A stretch of DNA of 64,000 nt from Candidatus Sulfurimonas marisnigri. Lineage in GTDB: Bacteria; Campylobacterota; Campylobacteria; Campylobacterales; Sulfurimonadaceae. Positions 26,218-40,041 of this stretch are shown one piece after another. Location: assembly GCF_015265475.1 (NCBI RefSeq), contig NZ_CP054493.1:372001-436000 (forward strand), given 5' to 3'. Positions within the stretch are counted from its first letter, which is position 1. The number at the start of each line of letters is the position of its first letter. Position numbers and translations under genes: made by a program. A model generated the notes under the pieces. The model did not search any database. It worked only from the letters and a program-made list of their open reading frames with translations, and was not told where the DNA came from.

Positions 26218-27123
26218 ATGTCAAAGAGAACGATTGGTATGTGGATGTATAGCAATAGCGGCGGTGCTAAGATACAGGAGAAAATTATATCTAAGTTGAG
26301 AGAAAGAGATATAGAAGTTATTTCAGAATTGGATCTTCGTTTTGCAAGAGGTTCAAAGGCTGGGATAACATGTAATGCTACGAATGTACTAGATTTGGAT
26401 CTCTTTTTTTCATATAATGCGGGTGAACAAACGGTTGCGCAGGTCTACATGTATGAAACTATTAATAAATATATACCAACCATAAACAGTTATAAGGCAT
26501 TTGCACTCTCAGAAGATAAATTTAGAACTAATCTTGCACTCAGTTATGCAGGAGTAAATACATCAGACTTCTTTTTATGTCATAAAGAAACATCAGAATA
26601 TATGGTTGAGAAGTTTAAAGAGTGGGAAAAATTAGTTTTTAAGCCAGTTGATGGGTGGGGCGGAAACGGAATGGCTTTACTTGAGTCACGACAAAGTCTT
26701 AATACATTGATGCCGTTTTTAAATAAATCTGACATAAGGCATATATATCTAGAGAAGTTTATAGAAAATGATTTTACAGATTTTCGAATTGATATTGTAG
26801 ATGGTGAATTTGTATCTTGTTATGGGCGCAGAGCAAATGACAGAGAATGGAGAACAAACATAACAAGCGGTGGAAGCATAATACTTCGTGAAGCAAATGA
26901 TGAAATCGTTGGTATTGCAAAAAAAGCAACAAAAGCTTTAGGGATGGATATCGCAGGCGTAGATATTCTATATGATAAAAAAGAAGAAAAATATGTTGTT
27001 TTGGAAGTAAATGGTATTCCAGCCTTTGCGACGCCAGAACAAGAGAAGATGGGTCTTGATTTTAATGATAAAAAAATAGACCTTTTAGTCAACTTAATAG
27101 ATAGAAAAACAAAACTAGGATAA
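26218..27123 (+). CDS. ATP-grasp ligase, RimK/glutathione-synthase type
   Basis: This 301-residue ATP-grasp enzyme should join a carboxylate to an amine through an acylphosphate. It has an N-terminal pre-ATP domain (1-95), then KAFALSEDKFRTNLAL near 93-108, the ATP-binding K142 with the loop DGWGGNGM (145-152), and the metal ligands D249, E263 and N265 in GVDIL and LEVNG, all intact. It resembles RimK and LysX ligases, but I cannot name a substrate. It starts 8 bases after the G10 run and is followed 6 bases later by a second ATP-grasp gene. Linkage to peptidases suggests peptide or protein-tail chemistry. Confidence 0.82.
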   Translation: MSKRTIGMWMYSNSGGAKIQEKIISKLRERDIEVISELDLRFARGSKAGITCNATNVLDLDLFFSYNAGEQTVAQVYMYETINKYIPTINSYKAFALSEDKFRTNLALSYAGVNTSDFFLCHKETSEYMVEKFKEWEKLVFKPVDGWGGNGMALLESRQSLNTLMPFLNKSDIRHIYLEKFIENDFTDFRIDIVDGEFVSCYGRRANDREWRTNITSGGSIILREANDEIVGIAKKATKALGMDIAGVDILYDKKEEKYVVLEVNGIPAFATPEQEKMGLDFNDKKIDLLVNLIDRKTKLG

Positions 27124-27129
27124 AAAGAA

Positions 27130-28455
27130 ATGACAAAAGAGCAAAAACTTCCAAAATTAGGATTTTTATATTTAGATTATGTATTGAGATTTTTTGATTA
27201 CAGCAACTTTAGAGGTTGGCCAGATAAAATTGAGGAAGTCACATATCATTGGAAAAATGATAAAACAAGATTTATAAATGAAGTAAAGCGTAAAAAAATT
27301 GATGTATTGGTTGGGAATATCCCAGCAACTGCTTATGAAACTTTCAAAGAAATTGCGGATGCCCTTCCACATGTAAGATTTATACCATCTATTGAAACAC
27401 AGTTTTCAAACAAATCTAAAGAGAATGTAACGCTATTTTGTGAGAAATATAATATTGCTGCTCCAAAAACAATAATTACTTATGATGATGAAAAAGCTGA
27501 TAAACATTTTAAAAACTGCTCTTATCCTCAAATAGTAAAAAGAAGTTATGGTGCATCTAACTATGGTGGATACTTTGTTCATAAAGTTGATAATTACAAA
27601 GAGGCAAAAGCATTATTTGCAGAAAAAAAATATAAGCCAGTATACTCACAAGATGCAATTCCACTTAAAGATAGTGGAGATATTCGTGTTATGCTTATTG
27701 GGCATAAGCCGGTTTGCGCATTTTGGAGATATTCAGGTGCCGGTCAGTGGATAACAAACACGTCTCAAGGTGGAGATATGTCTTATGATAATGTCCCTAT
27801 GGCTGCACTTGAACTTGCAGTAAAAGCTTCAAAAGCGGCAAAAGCAGAGTATTGGGCATGTGATATTGGTATTGATGAAAATACAAATAAAGCCTATATT
27901 ATTGAGTGTGCAACAGCATTCGCAGCATTCCCTTATATAAGAGATTGGATTGCTCAGTATATAATGTGGGATTTAAGTGGTGGTAAATTTAGACTTCCAC
28001 ATGTACCTTTGTTCTCTTGGGAAGAGCTTGGAAAAATGGACCCTTCAGTTTTAAGAACATTAAGACATCTCTATTTTTCAAAATATGAGCCATCGGCTGA
28101 TGGAGCATACTGGTTGGCTGACAAAGGTAATTTTGATATGCAGTTAACAGATGAGGCAAAAGCATCAGATGTACCAGAGTCTATCAAACCACCATTAAAA
28201 GAAGAGGAACTTCCTACATTTCTTAAAGAGGGTGAGGAAAAAATACTCTCAAAAATAGGTGAAGAAAAGTTGTACAATGTAGTTGATGTTTCTTTAACTG
28301 AACTGATGACACTTCAGGGAATGGAAGAAGATGTAGCAATAAACATTAAAGAGTTAGTTCAAGATAAAGAGATTACAACATTTGAAAAGCTGGCTGAATA
28401 TTTTATAACTTCAAAAGAACAGATTCAGCAGTGGTCTAAATTTTTTAAAATATAA
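27130..28455 (+). CDS. Second ATP-grasp protein with C-terminal helix-hairpin-helix-like tail
   Basis: This is a 441-residue protein. Residues about 95-290 look like an ATP-grasp core: K137 in YPQIVKRSYGASNYGG, D245 in ACDIGID and E259 in YIIECATAF. The usual metal-binding Asn two residues after the Glu is A261, so the metal site is altered. Residues 340-375 form an acidic, proline-containing linker. The tail (about 386-438, ELMTLQGMEEDVAINIKELV) resembles a ComEA-type helix-hairpin-helix, often a DNA- or protein-binding unit. Spacing of 6 and 14 bases to its neighbours puts it in the same operon. The function is unknown. Confidence 0.7.
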   Translation: MTKEQKLPKLGFLYLDYVLRFFDYSNFRGWPDKIEEVTYHWKNDKTRFINEVKRKKIDVLVGNIPATAYETFKEIADALPHVRFIPSIETQFSNKSKENVTLFCEKYNIAAPKTIITYDDEKADKHFKNCSYPQIVKRSYGASNYGGYFVHKVDNYKEAKALFAEKKYKPVYSQDAIPLKDSGDIRVMLIGHKPVCAFWRYSGAGQWITNTSQGGDMSYDNVPMAALELAVKASKAAKAEYWACDIGIDENTNKAYIIECATAFAAFPYIRDWIAQYIMWDLSGGKFRLPHVPLFSWEELGKMDPSVLRTLRHLYFSKYEPSADGAYWLADKGNFDMQLTDEAKASDVPESIKPPLKEEELPTFLKEGEEKILSKIGEEKLYNVVDVSLTELMTLQGMEEDVAINIKELVQDKEITTFEKLAEYFITSKEQIQQWSKFFKI

Positions 28456-28469
28456 TATAAGGTGAACAA

Positions 28470-31070
28470 TTGAGACAACAGTATAGTTCGTATGGTGAAT
28501 GTATAGAATTTTTTGAATCTGCACAAAAAAGTAATCCAAATCTTTTCAAGGTAGAGTCAATAGGTAAAACTTGGGAAAACAGGGATATTATTGCTGTAAG
28601 CATTACAAAAGACATAAATACTCATTTAGATAAACCAGCACTTTTTTATACAGGTACTATTCATGCAAGGGAGTGGGTCGGGATAGAACTCTCTCTGCGC
28701 TTTGCAAAATATATATTGGACCATATAGATTATGATCCTCAGCTTAATGATATTTTAAACAGAGCAACCCTATATATGATCCCATGTGCAAATCCAGATG
28801 GATTTGAATATTCTAGAAACCATTTCTCTTTTTGGAGAAAAAATAGAAGAAAAAATGTAGATGGAAGTTTTGGTGTTGATTTAAACAGAAACTTTAGTGT
28901 AGGTTTTACTACAAATAATGAAACAACATCAAATGTATATTCTGGACCAAGTGCTTTTAGTGAGCCAGAAACTGTAGCAATTAGAGACTTTGTACTCTCT
29001 CATAAAAATATAACAATTGCTTTAGATTATCACTCTCAAGGAAATGTATTTTTCCCTGCTCATAATTTTATACATGAAGATGCTGTAGATGCTGTAGATT
29101 TAAACCTATTGGCAGGAAATATGGCTGAAGAGATTAGAAAAGAGTCTGGTCGTGAATATGGCATTCATATGGGTAAACCGCCAGTGCACCTTATATCAGG
29201 AAGTGGGCGAGAGTTTTACTACTCCCAAGGTGCTCTTTCTATTGTTGCTGAAGTTGGTACTAGAAATATTAGTGACTACATAGAGCACATGTCTGAAAAC
29301 CTTGATGAAAATATACCAGCATTAATATTTGCACTCTCAGAGGTTAATAACTACAATAAAAATGATCTAGCTCCCAGAGTCGAGAACTTTATAGCTGTTG
29401 ATGTTAGTTCAAAAGAGGTCGAATTGTCCTGGGACTACGTCGATGACGAAACAGTTTATTTTGAGATATATCGTTCAAAAAAGATAAAAGGGTTTACTCA
29501 AGCTTCAAATAGAATTGGTCTGACAAAGCTAAAGACATATATTGATAAAAATTTAATATCTTCAACAAATTATTATTACTATATTCGAGCAGTATGTAAA
29601 GACAGAAATGTAAAGTCAGCATTTGCTCAGATTCTTGGAGTCAGAACTAAGCCTGCATATAATATGTTTTCTAAAATACTTTATCCGCTAGCAGAAAGCA
29701 TAGGATATGTTGGTGAAAAGACAAAGAAAAATGCAGAGCACTTTGGAAATAACTCTCTATTTGTTGGAATAAGTGAGGGGAAAGGGGAGTGTTTTGGTAT
29801 TTGTGGGTTCTCTTTAAAAACGGTGCCTCAAAATGCAATTATAACTAGCGCTTCAATTTCCTTTTATCCTATGAATAGAGTTTCTGTCCAAGTTGAGAGT
29901 TACGGTGAGTGGCGTCTTTCACAAATAGATGAGAGAACGATTACAAGTATAAGTAGTTATGAAGAAGTTAAAAAGGCAGATGTTCTAAGTTATATAGATA
30001 GACCTATTGGCTCCGCACAACTATCACAAGGTGTATGGAAAACATATAATTTTGCAAAACAAGAATTAGACGTATTGCAAGAGTCACTAAAAAGAGAAGA
30101 AGCATATTTTAAAATGCAAGGTCCTTCTATGCTTCCGTTAGACCGAGCATCACAGCTAATGCAGTGGGATATTGGATATGGAAAATTTAGTGGTGGACTT
30201 TCATATAGGCCTAAGCTTGATATATCATATACAATAAGTGAAACTAAAATAGAGCTTAGATCAGCATATGAGTACACTGCATACAAAGATAAACTAGTTG
30301 AAAATAAATTAGTTGTAGGCTTTGATGAAGATGGCAATAAAAAATATGCTTGTTTTGAGTTTGATCTTTCTAAATTACCAGAGATGGATAATACTGTTAT
30401 TTCAACTTCTTACATAGAATTAGATGTTCAAAGTATAAACTCAAATAACAATCTTCGTTTTCATATAGAAATGATTACCCCATATGAAGGTAAAAAAAGT
30501 TATAACAAGATTAAGTATAGAAAAATTATTGAAAGAATAGGCTACGATGTTAGCGTAACTGATATAAAAAAAGAGTCTAAGCAACGATTTGTTTTTGATA
30601 CTCATGCTATTAATGAAATGGTAGAGAATGCAAAAGAAACAGAAAAAAATTCTAAAGCTGTTTTTATTATCTCAGCATCAACTCAAAAATTATTTTCAAA
30701 AGCACAAAATGTAGATTGGTGTGATGAGAAAAGAGTTAACAGACCATCTTTAGTAATAAATTATATTAAAAAACGAAGATTCGCGCCAGATAAGGTTGAT
30801 AATTTAAGACACTCTATTGAAAACAATATGATAAGACTAGATTGGGATGCACCAAAGGATGAAGGCTATAAAGGAGTTATAGTTGTTAAAAATCCTTTTA
30901 AAGTTCCATGCTCACCATATGATGGGCAAAAACTTTATGGTGGATCAGATAGTTATACATATGATAATTTTGGAGATATGAATGTGCATAAGTATTATGC
31001 AGTATTTTCATATGATGATGTTCCAAACTTTTCTCAACCCGTATTTATCAAAATAAACATAGAAAAATAG
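28470..31070 (+). CDS. Large M14 zinc carboxypeptidase with Fn3 and beta-sandwich repeats
   Basis: This is an 866-residue protein starting at a TTG (AAGGTG upstream). The M14 domain fills residues 1-295 with every active-site residue: H65 and E68 (HAREW), N139-R140 for the substrate carboxylate, H188, and the catalytic E261. An Fn3 domain follows (about 300-390). Two beta-sandwich units of about 190 residues resemble DNRLRE/CBM-like modules and each end in RPxLxIxY (near 588 and 767), and a second Fn3-like module ends the protein (about 775-866). There is no signal peptide, although such modules usually occur outside the cell. M14 enzymes trim C-terminal residues; with two ligases upstream it may undo or process their products. 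Confidence 0.82.
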   Translation: MRQQYSSYGECIEFFESAQKSNPNLFKVESIGKTWENRDIIAVSITKDINTHLDKPALFYTGTIHAREWVGIELSLRFAKYILDHIDYDPQLNDILNRATLYMIPCANPDGFEYSRNHFSFWRKNRRKNVDGSFGVDLNRNFSVGFTTNNETTSNVYSGPSAFSEPETVAIRDFVLSHKNITIALDYHSQGNVFFPAHNFIHEDAVDAVDLNLLAGNMAEEIRKESGREYGIHMGKPPVHLISGSGREFYYSQGALSIVAEVGTRNISDYIEHMSENLDENIPALIFALSEVNNYNKNDLAPRVENFIAVDVSSKEVELSWDYVDDETVYFEIYRSKKIKGFTQASNRIGLTKLKTYIDKNLISSTNYYYYIRAVCKDRNVKSAFAQILGVRTKPAYNMFSKILYPLAESIGYVGEKTKKNAEHFGNNSLFVGISEGKGECFGICGFSLKTVPQNAIITSASISFYPMNRVSVQVESYGEWRLSQIDERTITSISSYEEVKKADVLSYIDRPIGSAQLSQGVWKTYNFAKQELDVLQESLKREEAYFKMQGPSMLPLDRASQLMQWDIGYGKFSGGLSYRPKLDISYTISETKIELRSAYEYTAYKDKLVENKLVVGFDEDGNKKYACFEFDLSKLPEMDNTVISTSYIELDVQSINSNNNLRFHIEMITPYEGKKSYNKIKYRKIIERIGYDVSVTDIKKESKQRFVFDTHAINEMVENAKETEKNSKAVFIISASTQKLFSKAQNVDWCDEKRVNRPSLVINYIKKRRFAPDKVDNLRHSIENNMIRLDWDAPKDEGYKGVIVVKNPFKVPCSPYDGQKLYGGSDSYTYDNFGDMNVHKYYAVFSYDDVPNFSQPVFIKINIEK

Positions 31071-31091
31071 GTACTAAAACAACCTATTTTT
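31063..31091 (+). terminator. Hairpin terminator overlapping the M14 stop codon
   Basis: AAAAATAGGT (31063-31072) pairs perfectly with ACCTATTTTT (31082-31091) around a nine-base loop. The left arm includes the stop codon and the right arm ends in a T run. This is a convincing end for the operon. Confidence 0.75.
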
Positions 31092-31544
31092 CTCTTCTAG
31101 ATTTTTTTCTACATAACTTTCAAAGATTAAGAAACAACTAAGCATTAGTTGCCTATAATTCCCATCCACAAACAATGAGACCTTAAGTTAAGGCCTAGAG
31201 AGACTTCGAGTAGAAGCTTTTGAATATGTTTGAGATCATTGAAAACTAAGCAAGTAAATAGACGAGATAACTAATAACAAATTAGTTAATTAGTCACTAT
31301 AAGTTTACTTAGAAATAACTAATATAACAACAACCGTCTATTCTATTTGGTCTATAGCAATATAGATACCCAAGTAGTAATAGATACTATACAAAACTAG
31401 GGGAACCGATTTTATCGCAAGATAAAAAGTTTCTTTAGAAAAAAGTCCACTAACTATTTATAGATAGTGGCAACAAAGCCAATGAATTTTAATTCTTGGG
31501 CAATGATCAGTAATTTCACAGCAATGTGATCTTTACATAATTTA
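31092..31544 (+). promoter_or_regulatory. rRNA operon promoter and 5' leader
   Basis: This gap of about 450 bases holds no gene. A TATAAT at 31154-31159 is the best -10 for the rRNA operon, about 385 bases before 16S. The leader contains the left strand of the 16S processing stem (31228-31260) and a hairpin at 31447-31470 (CCACTA-A-CTAT with ATAG-A-TAGTGG, one mismatch). A TGATCTTTACA at 31527-31537 faintly resembles boxA. Confidence 0.6.
31240..31254 (+). other. 16S processing stem, left strand
   Basis: TGAAAACTAAGCAAG is the exact reverse complement of CTTGCTTAGTTTTCA at 33142-33156, on the far side of 16S. Weaker pairing extends on both sides. The long stem should be the RNase III site that releases the 16S precursor. 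Confidence 0.75.
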
Positions 31545-33062
<1,518 letters not shown>

Positions 33063-33141
33063 AGAGTAAAGTCAATCATTCATTTGAATTGACATACAAA
33101 GAAAATCTCACGAGAGATGTTGTTAGTTATTAGTTTGTTTG

Positions 33142-33156
33142 CTTGCTTAGTTTTCA
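33142..33156 (+). other. 16S processing stem, right strand
   Basis: CTTGCTTAGTTTTCA pairs exactly with 31240-31254. It lies in the 16S-tRNA spacer, 80 bases after 16S, and closes the loop around the whole 16S gene. Confidence 0.75.
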
Positions 33157-33194
33157 GTGATTTGAGTTCATTTGAATTTAACAACACACTTTAG

Positions 33195-33270
33195 GGCCTA
33201 TAGCTCAGCTGGTTAGAGTGCACCCCTGATAAGGGTGAGGTCCCTGGTTCAAGTCCAGGTAGGCCCACCA
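33195..33270 (+). tRNA. tRNA-Ile (anticodon GAU)
   Basis: The 76-nt tRNA has acceptor strands GGGCCTA and TAGGCCC, encoded CCA, a D-loop AGCTGGTTAGAG, anticodon loop CTGATAA and T-loop GTTCAAGTC. It is the only tRNA in the 16S-23S spacer; no tRNA-Ala follows, although many bacteria carry both. Confidence 0.97.
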
Positions 33271-33467
33271 TTTTAAAACAAATTTTCAAGTTTAATAAAA
33301 GAACTAAGTATTAGTTTTTCTATTAGACTTCAAAGTCTATCGTTCATTAAATTATTATTGTCAAAGTCAACATATATAAAAGATAAAAGAATTTATTCAA
33401 TTATTAATTATATTAACTAAATAACTACAATCAACAGTACACTGACTTACTTAAAGTAGAGATACAT

Positions 33468-33485
33468 TAAGTAAGGTAGTGAACG
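33468..33485 (+). other. 23S processing stem, left strand
   Basis: TAAGTAAGGTAGTGAACG is the exact reverse complement of 36414-36431 downstream of 23S. Further complementary blocks lie upstream (AAGTCAACATA near 33367, CAGTACAC near 33435) with partners after 23S. Together they form the long 23S processing helix. Confidence 0.8.
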
Positions 33486-33492
33486 CAAATTA

Positions 33493-36388
<2,896 letters not shown>

Positions 36389-36413
36389 CAGTTCTTTGAA
36401 TAGAACACAACTT

Positions 36414-36431
36414 CGTTCACTACCTTACTTA
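36414..36431 (+). other. 23S processing stem, right strand
   Basis: CGTTCACTACCTTACTTA pairs exactly with 33468-33485. More complementary blocks follow (GTGTACTG near 36457, TATGTTGACTT near 36483), so the helix continues into the 23S-5S spacer. Confidence 0.8.
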
Positions 36432-36585
36432 GTGTAAACACACTATTTAATGAACCGTGTACTGATACAGTTATTTAGAAATTATGTTGACTTAAACAAT
36501 AATGTATACTAGAAATAGTATAAACACTCACTCAATTGACTCTAACAGTCAAATGTAAGAACATTTAGATGTCTTTACACTTGAT

Positions 36586-36706
36586 TGTCTAGGTGGCTAT
36601 AGAGAGAGGGAAACGCCTGGTCCCATTCCGAACCCAGAAGCTAAGCCTCTCATCGCTGATAATACTGCATCTTTCAGGTGTGGAAATGTAGGTCGCTGCC
36701 TAGTTG
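36586..36706 (+). rRNA. 5S ribosomal RNA
   Basis: The roughly 120-nt sequence has terminal strands CTAGGTGGC and GCTGCCTAG, the central CGCCTGGTCCCATTCCGAACC and the AGAAGCTAAGCC loop, all typical of 5S rRNA. It closes the operon. No strong terminator hairpin is visible between it and the convergent aat gene. Confidence 0.95.
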
Positions 36707-36760
36707 ATCAATTTACTTCTCAATAATCAAATTTACTTCAATATATTAAACTTTTTTACT

Positions 36761-37453
36761 TTAATTATCTAATAAAGAATTTTCTATATCCCAATTGTGG
36801 CCTATATTATCCATATTTACTCTATAAAGTCTATCTAAAAAGTATTCTCTTTTGACTTCTTTTGCACCTAAACTTTTAAGATGATCTGTTGGTACTTGAC
36901 AGTCAATAAAGTCATATCCCCAGTGCTTTAGATGCTTCACTAAAATGGCATAAGCAGACTTGGAAGCATCATTTTCAATAGAGAACATTGACTCTCCACA
37001 AAACACTTTTCCAATTGCAACTCCGTATAGTCCACCAACTAATTTATTATCTAAATAACTACCAATACTATGAGCTATACCCATACTATTTAATACACTA
37101 TATGCTTCTATTATATCATCGCTTATCCAAGTTCCATTTTGATTGTTTCTTGTAACTGAACTACAATTTTTCATAACATCTATAAAGTTTGTATCAAATC
37201 TATATTCAAATTTTTTAATACTTTTTCTTAGTGAACGAGTAATTTTAAAATCATCTAGTTCCATTATTAAACGTGGATTAGTAGACCACCATATAATTGG
37301 ATCATCTTTGCTATACCATGGGAATATTCCTGCTTGATATGCACGTATAAGTCTTGATGGGTTTAAATCACCACCCCAAGCAACAATGCCATCTTTATTA
37401 GCATCGTTAGGGTGTGGAAAAATAAGTTCATATTTTTCTATCTTTGGAATCAT
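36761..37453 (-). CDS. aat: Leucyl/phenylalanyl-tRNA-protein transferase
   Basis: Aat adds Leu or Phe to proteins starting with Arg or Lys, making them targets of the N-degron pathway. The 230-residue product shows WGGDLNPSRLIRAYQAGIFPWY (about 26-47), GTWISDDIIEAY near 107, and LYGVAIGKVFCGESMFS near 142-158. It lies immediately downstream of clpA and clpS on the same strand, so all three steps (tagging, recognition by ClpS, unfolding by ClpA) are encoded together. Confidence 0.95.
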   Translation of the reverse strand: MIPKIEKYELIFPHPNDANKDGIVAWGGDLNPSRLIRAYQAGIFPWYSKDDPIIWWSTNPRLIMELDDFKITRSLRKSIKKFEYRFDTNFIDVMKNCSSVTRNNQNGTWISDDIIEAYSVLNSMGIAHSIGSYLDNKLVGGLYGVAIGKVFCGESMFSIENDASKSAYAILVKHLKHWGYDFIDCQVPTDHLKSLGAKEVKREYFLDRLYRVNMDNIGHNWDIENSLLDN

Positions 37454-37501
37454 GCTACTGCATTGTTTTATATAAATTTAGAAAGTTTAAATTATAAGTA
37501 G

Positions 37502-39688
37502 TCATTCTAATTCCTTAAACTTTAATATGAGTTTTTTATTGAATGATACTTGTACATTACCACCATTTTTTAATTTTCCAAATAGTATTTCATCACTCAA
37601 TTTATTTGTAATGTTATCTTGTATAAATCTTTTCAATGGTCTTGCTCCCATCTCTGCCGAATAGGAGCTATCAGCTATAAAATCAATCGCTCTTTGAGAT
37701 GCCAAAACTGTAATTTTCTTCTTCTTTAGTTCGTTATTTAACTCATTGATGAATTTGCTAACTATTCCTTTAACAGTTTGCATACTCAGTTGTTCAAATT
37801 CTACTATCGCATCTAGTCTGTTTCTGAATTCTGGCGTAAAGAAAGACTTTAGCTCTTCACCTTGAGAGAGTGAGCTGTCTTTATTGAAGCCCATTACATT
37901 TCTAGCAGTTGCACCTATATTTGATGTCATAATTAGAATTACATTTTGAAAATCTGCTTTATATCCATTATTATCAGTGAGAGTAGCGCTATCCATTATT
38001 TGAAGCAGTATATTTACTAAATCTGGATGTGCTTTTTCTATCTCATCTAATAGTAAAACTGTGTAAGGATGTTTTTTAATAGCTTCTGTTAAGAGACCGC
38101 CTTGTTCATATCCTACATATCCAGGTGGAGCACCAACTAATCTGCTTAGTGAGTGTTTTTCCATATACTCACTCATATCGAATCTCTCAAAATTTATTCC
38201 AAGTGTCTTGCTCAGAGAAATAGCAAGTTCTGTTTTTCCAACACCTGTAGGTCCTGAGAAAAGAAAAGACGCTATTGGCTTACTTTGCGGAGTCAGTCCA
38301 GCTTTTGATATCTTAATTGCTTTAACAACCTCTTCAACTGCTATATCTTGTCCTATAACAGATGTTTTTAAATCTGATTCTAGGTTTAATAATGAAACTG
38401 TCTCATCTTTTGTAAATTTTGAGCTTGATATGCCTACTATTTTAGAAATTGTTTTTTCAATATCGTAAGCTTGAACTGTATTTTTTTTATTTTTTTTAAG
38501 ATGAAATGATGCAGCAGTCTCATCTATAAGGTCAATCGCTATATCTGGTAAAAATCTGTCCGTAATATATCTTTTGGATAGCTCCACTGCAGCTTTAAGC
38601 GCCTTATCTGTGTAAGTTACATTATGGTGTGCTTCGTACTTACTTTTTAAACCTTTTAAGATTTTATAACTAGTCTTAATAGATGGTTCATTTACGTCAA
38701 CTTTTGCAAATCTTCTACTTAGCGCTTTGTCTTTTTCAAAACCATTTCTATACTCTGCAAATGTTGTAGCTCCCATGCATCTTAACTCACCAGAAGCAAG
38801 AGCAGGTTTGAGCTGGTTTGCTGCATCCATTGTCCCGCTTGTAGCTCCTGCACCTATAATAGTGTGAATTTCATCAATAAAAAGAATTGCTTCTGGAATT
38901 GCTTTTAACTCATCCATTATGCCTTTTAGTCTTTTTTCAAAGTCACCTCTATATTTTGTCCCAGCTAACATTGCTCCCAAATCTAATGCATAGAGTTTTG
39001 AGTTTTGTATAATAATTGGAACATTTTTAGCGACTATGTTAAGTGCAAGTCCTTCAGCTATTGCCGTTTTCCCGACGCCAGCTTCTCCAACTAAAATAGG
39101 GTTATTTTTCTTTCTTCTGCATAGAATTTGAGTAACTCTGTGTATCTCCTCTTCTCGCCCTATAACCGGATCTATTTTTCCATCTTTTGCTTTTTGAAGT
39201 AGGTCAATTGAGTATTTGTCCAAATATGACTCTGTCTCATTCTCATTGGCGGAAGTCTCTTTAGAATTATTATGAGAAATAACCTCTAAGATATCTAATC
39301 TAGAAATTTTGTAATGATTAAGAAGCATATATGTAAATGTATTTTCTTCATCGAAAAGAGCTGCCAATAGGTCTCCTATATCAGCAGCGCCTTGCTGAGA
39401 TGCTTGAGTATGCTTTATCATTCTGTCTATCAAGCGTGAAAGAGCAACACTTTCAAAAGGCTCTTTGTGAACATTTGGGGGAAGTTTATCAATATTTGTA
39501 TAGATATAGTTTTTTATTAGCTCTTTCATTTTGTCTACATCTCCGCCACAGTTAAAAATGAGTTTCGCACCATTGGAAGATATAAGAAGTTGATAGAATA
39601 CATGCTCTATAGTTAAATACTCATGTTTTAACTCTTGTGCATAAAGGATTGATTTTTGAAAAACTTCATTTAAAGATGGACTTATCAT
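37502..39688 (-). CDS. clpA: ATP-dependent Clp protease ATP-binding subunit ClpA
   Basis: ClpA is the AAA+ unfoldase that feeds substrates to ClpP. The 728-residue product has an N-terminal repeat domain (1-145) for ClpS binding, AAA module 1 with GEAGVGKTA near 203 and the VDEIH-type Walker B, and AAA module 2 with GPTGVGKTE near 480, [11 protein letters not shown] and the R-finger region. No middle coiled-coil domain is present, which separates it from ClpB. Its start shares one base with the clpS stop. Confidence 0.95.
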   Translation of the reverse strand: MISPSLNEVFQKSILYAQELKHEYLTIEHVFYQLLISSNGAKLIFNCGGDVDKMKELIKNYIYTNIDKLPPNVHKEPFESVALSRLIDRMIKHTQASQQGAADIGDLLAALFDEENTFTYMLLNHYKISRLDILEVISHNNSKETSANENETESYLDKYSIDLLQKAKDGKIDPVIGREEEIHRVTQILCRRKKNNPILVGEAGVGKTAIAEGLALNIVAKNVPIIIQNSKLYALDLGAMLAGTKYRGDFEKRLKGIMDELKAIPEAILFIDEIHTIIGAGATSGTMDAANQLKPALASGELRCMGATTFAEYRNGFEKDKALSRRFAKVDVNEPSIKTSYKILKGLKSKYEAHHNVTYTDKALKAAVELSKRYITDRFLPDIAIDLIDETAASFHLKKNKKNTVQAYDIEKTISKIVGISSSKFTKDETVSLLNLESDLKTSVIGQDIAVEEVVKAIKISKAGLTPQSKPIASFLFSGPTGVGKTELAISLSKTLGINFERFDMSEYMEKHSLSRLVGAPPGYVGYEQGGLLTEAIKKHPYTVLLLDEIEKAHPDLVNILLQIMDSATLTDNNGYKADFQNVILIMTSNIGATARNVMGFNKDSSLSQGEELKSFFTPEFRNRLDAIVEFEQLSMQTVKGIVSKFINELNNELKKKKITVLASQRAIDFIADSSYSAEMGARPLKRFIQDNITNKLSDEILFGKLKNGGNVQVSFNKKLILKFKELE

Positions 39689-39987
39689 TACTCTTCCTCC
39701 ATCTCTGCTCTAAGTGGAAAACCACTGTCTCTAGCTTGTTTATGAACCTGCATTATTTTTGTTTCTGCAATTTCATTTGTGTAAACTCCACATACACCTT
39801 TATCTTTTTTGTGTACTTCGAGCATAACCTGTTCAGCTTCTTGATAGCTTTTATGAAATATTGTCATTAATACATCTATGACAAAATCCATGGAAGTATA
39901 GTCATCATTTAGAATTAAAACTTTATATTTTTTAGGGTATTTAATGAGAGTCTCTTCTGTGAGCTCTAGTTCTGTATTTGTTGCCAT
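39688..39987 (-). CDS. clpS: ClpS adaptor protein
   Basis: ClpS binds N-terminal Leu, Phe, Tyr or Trp and hands the protein to ClpA. The 99-residue product has the flexible N-terminal arm (1-20), the NDDYTSMDFVIDVLMTIF pocket (about 28-45) and the C-terminal HKKDKGVCGVYTNEIAETK region. The TAATG overlap with clpA implies coupled translation. A short divergent region separates it from bioD. Confidence 0.96.
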   Translation of the reverse strand: MATNTELELTEETLIKYPKKYKVLILNDDYTSMDFVIDVLMTIFHKSYQEAEQVMLEVHKKDKGVCGVYTNEIAETKIMQVHKQARDSGFPLRAEMEEE

Positions 39988-40041
39988 AATTTTCCTATAA
40001 TAATTACATATTTCGAAAATTATAACAAAATAGAGATAACT

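Noticed and set aside
25049-31091. The operon as a toxin-antitoxin or phage-defence island
   Set aside because: No nuclease, reverse transcriptase, NTPase, toxin or effector domain, integrase or att-like repeat is visible; the domains fit peptide chemistry better.
31527-31537. boxA antitermination site before 16S
   Set aside because: TGATCTTTACA matches the boxA consensus only partly and is only 8 bases from the 16S start, so it may be chance.
33271-33492. Possible tRNA-Ala in the 16S-23S spacer
   Set aside because: No cloverleaf or TGC anticodon arm is present after tRNA-Ile; the spacer holds only the 23S processing strand.
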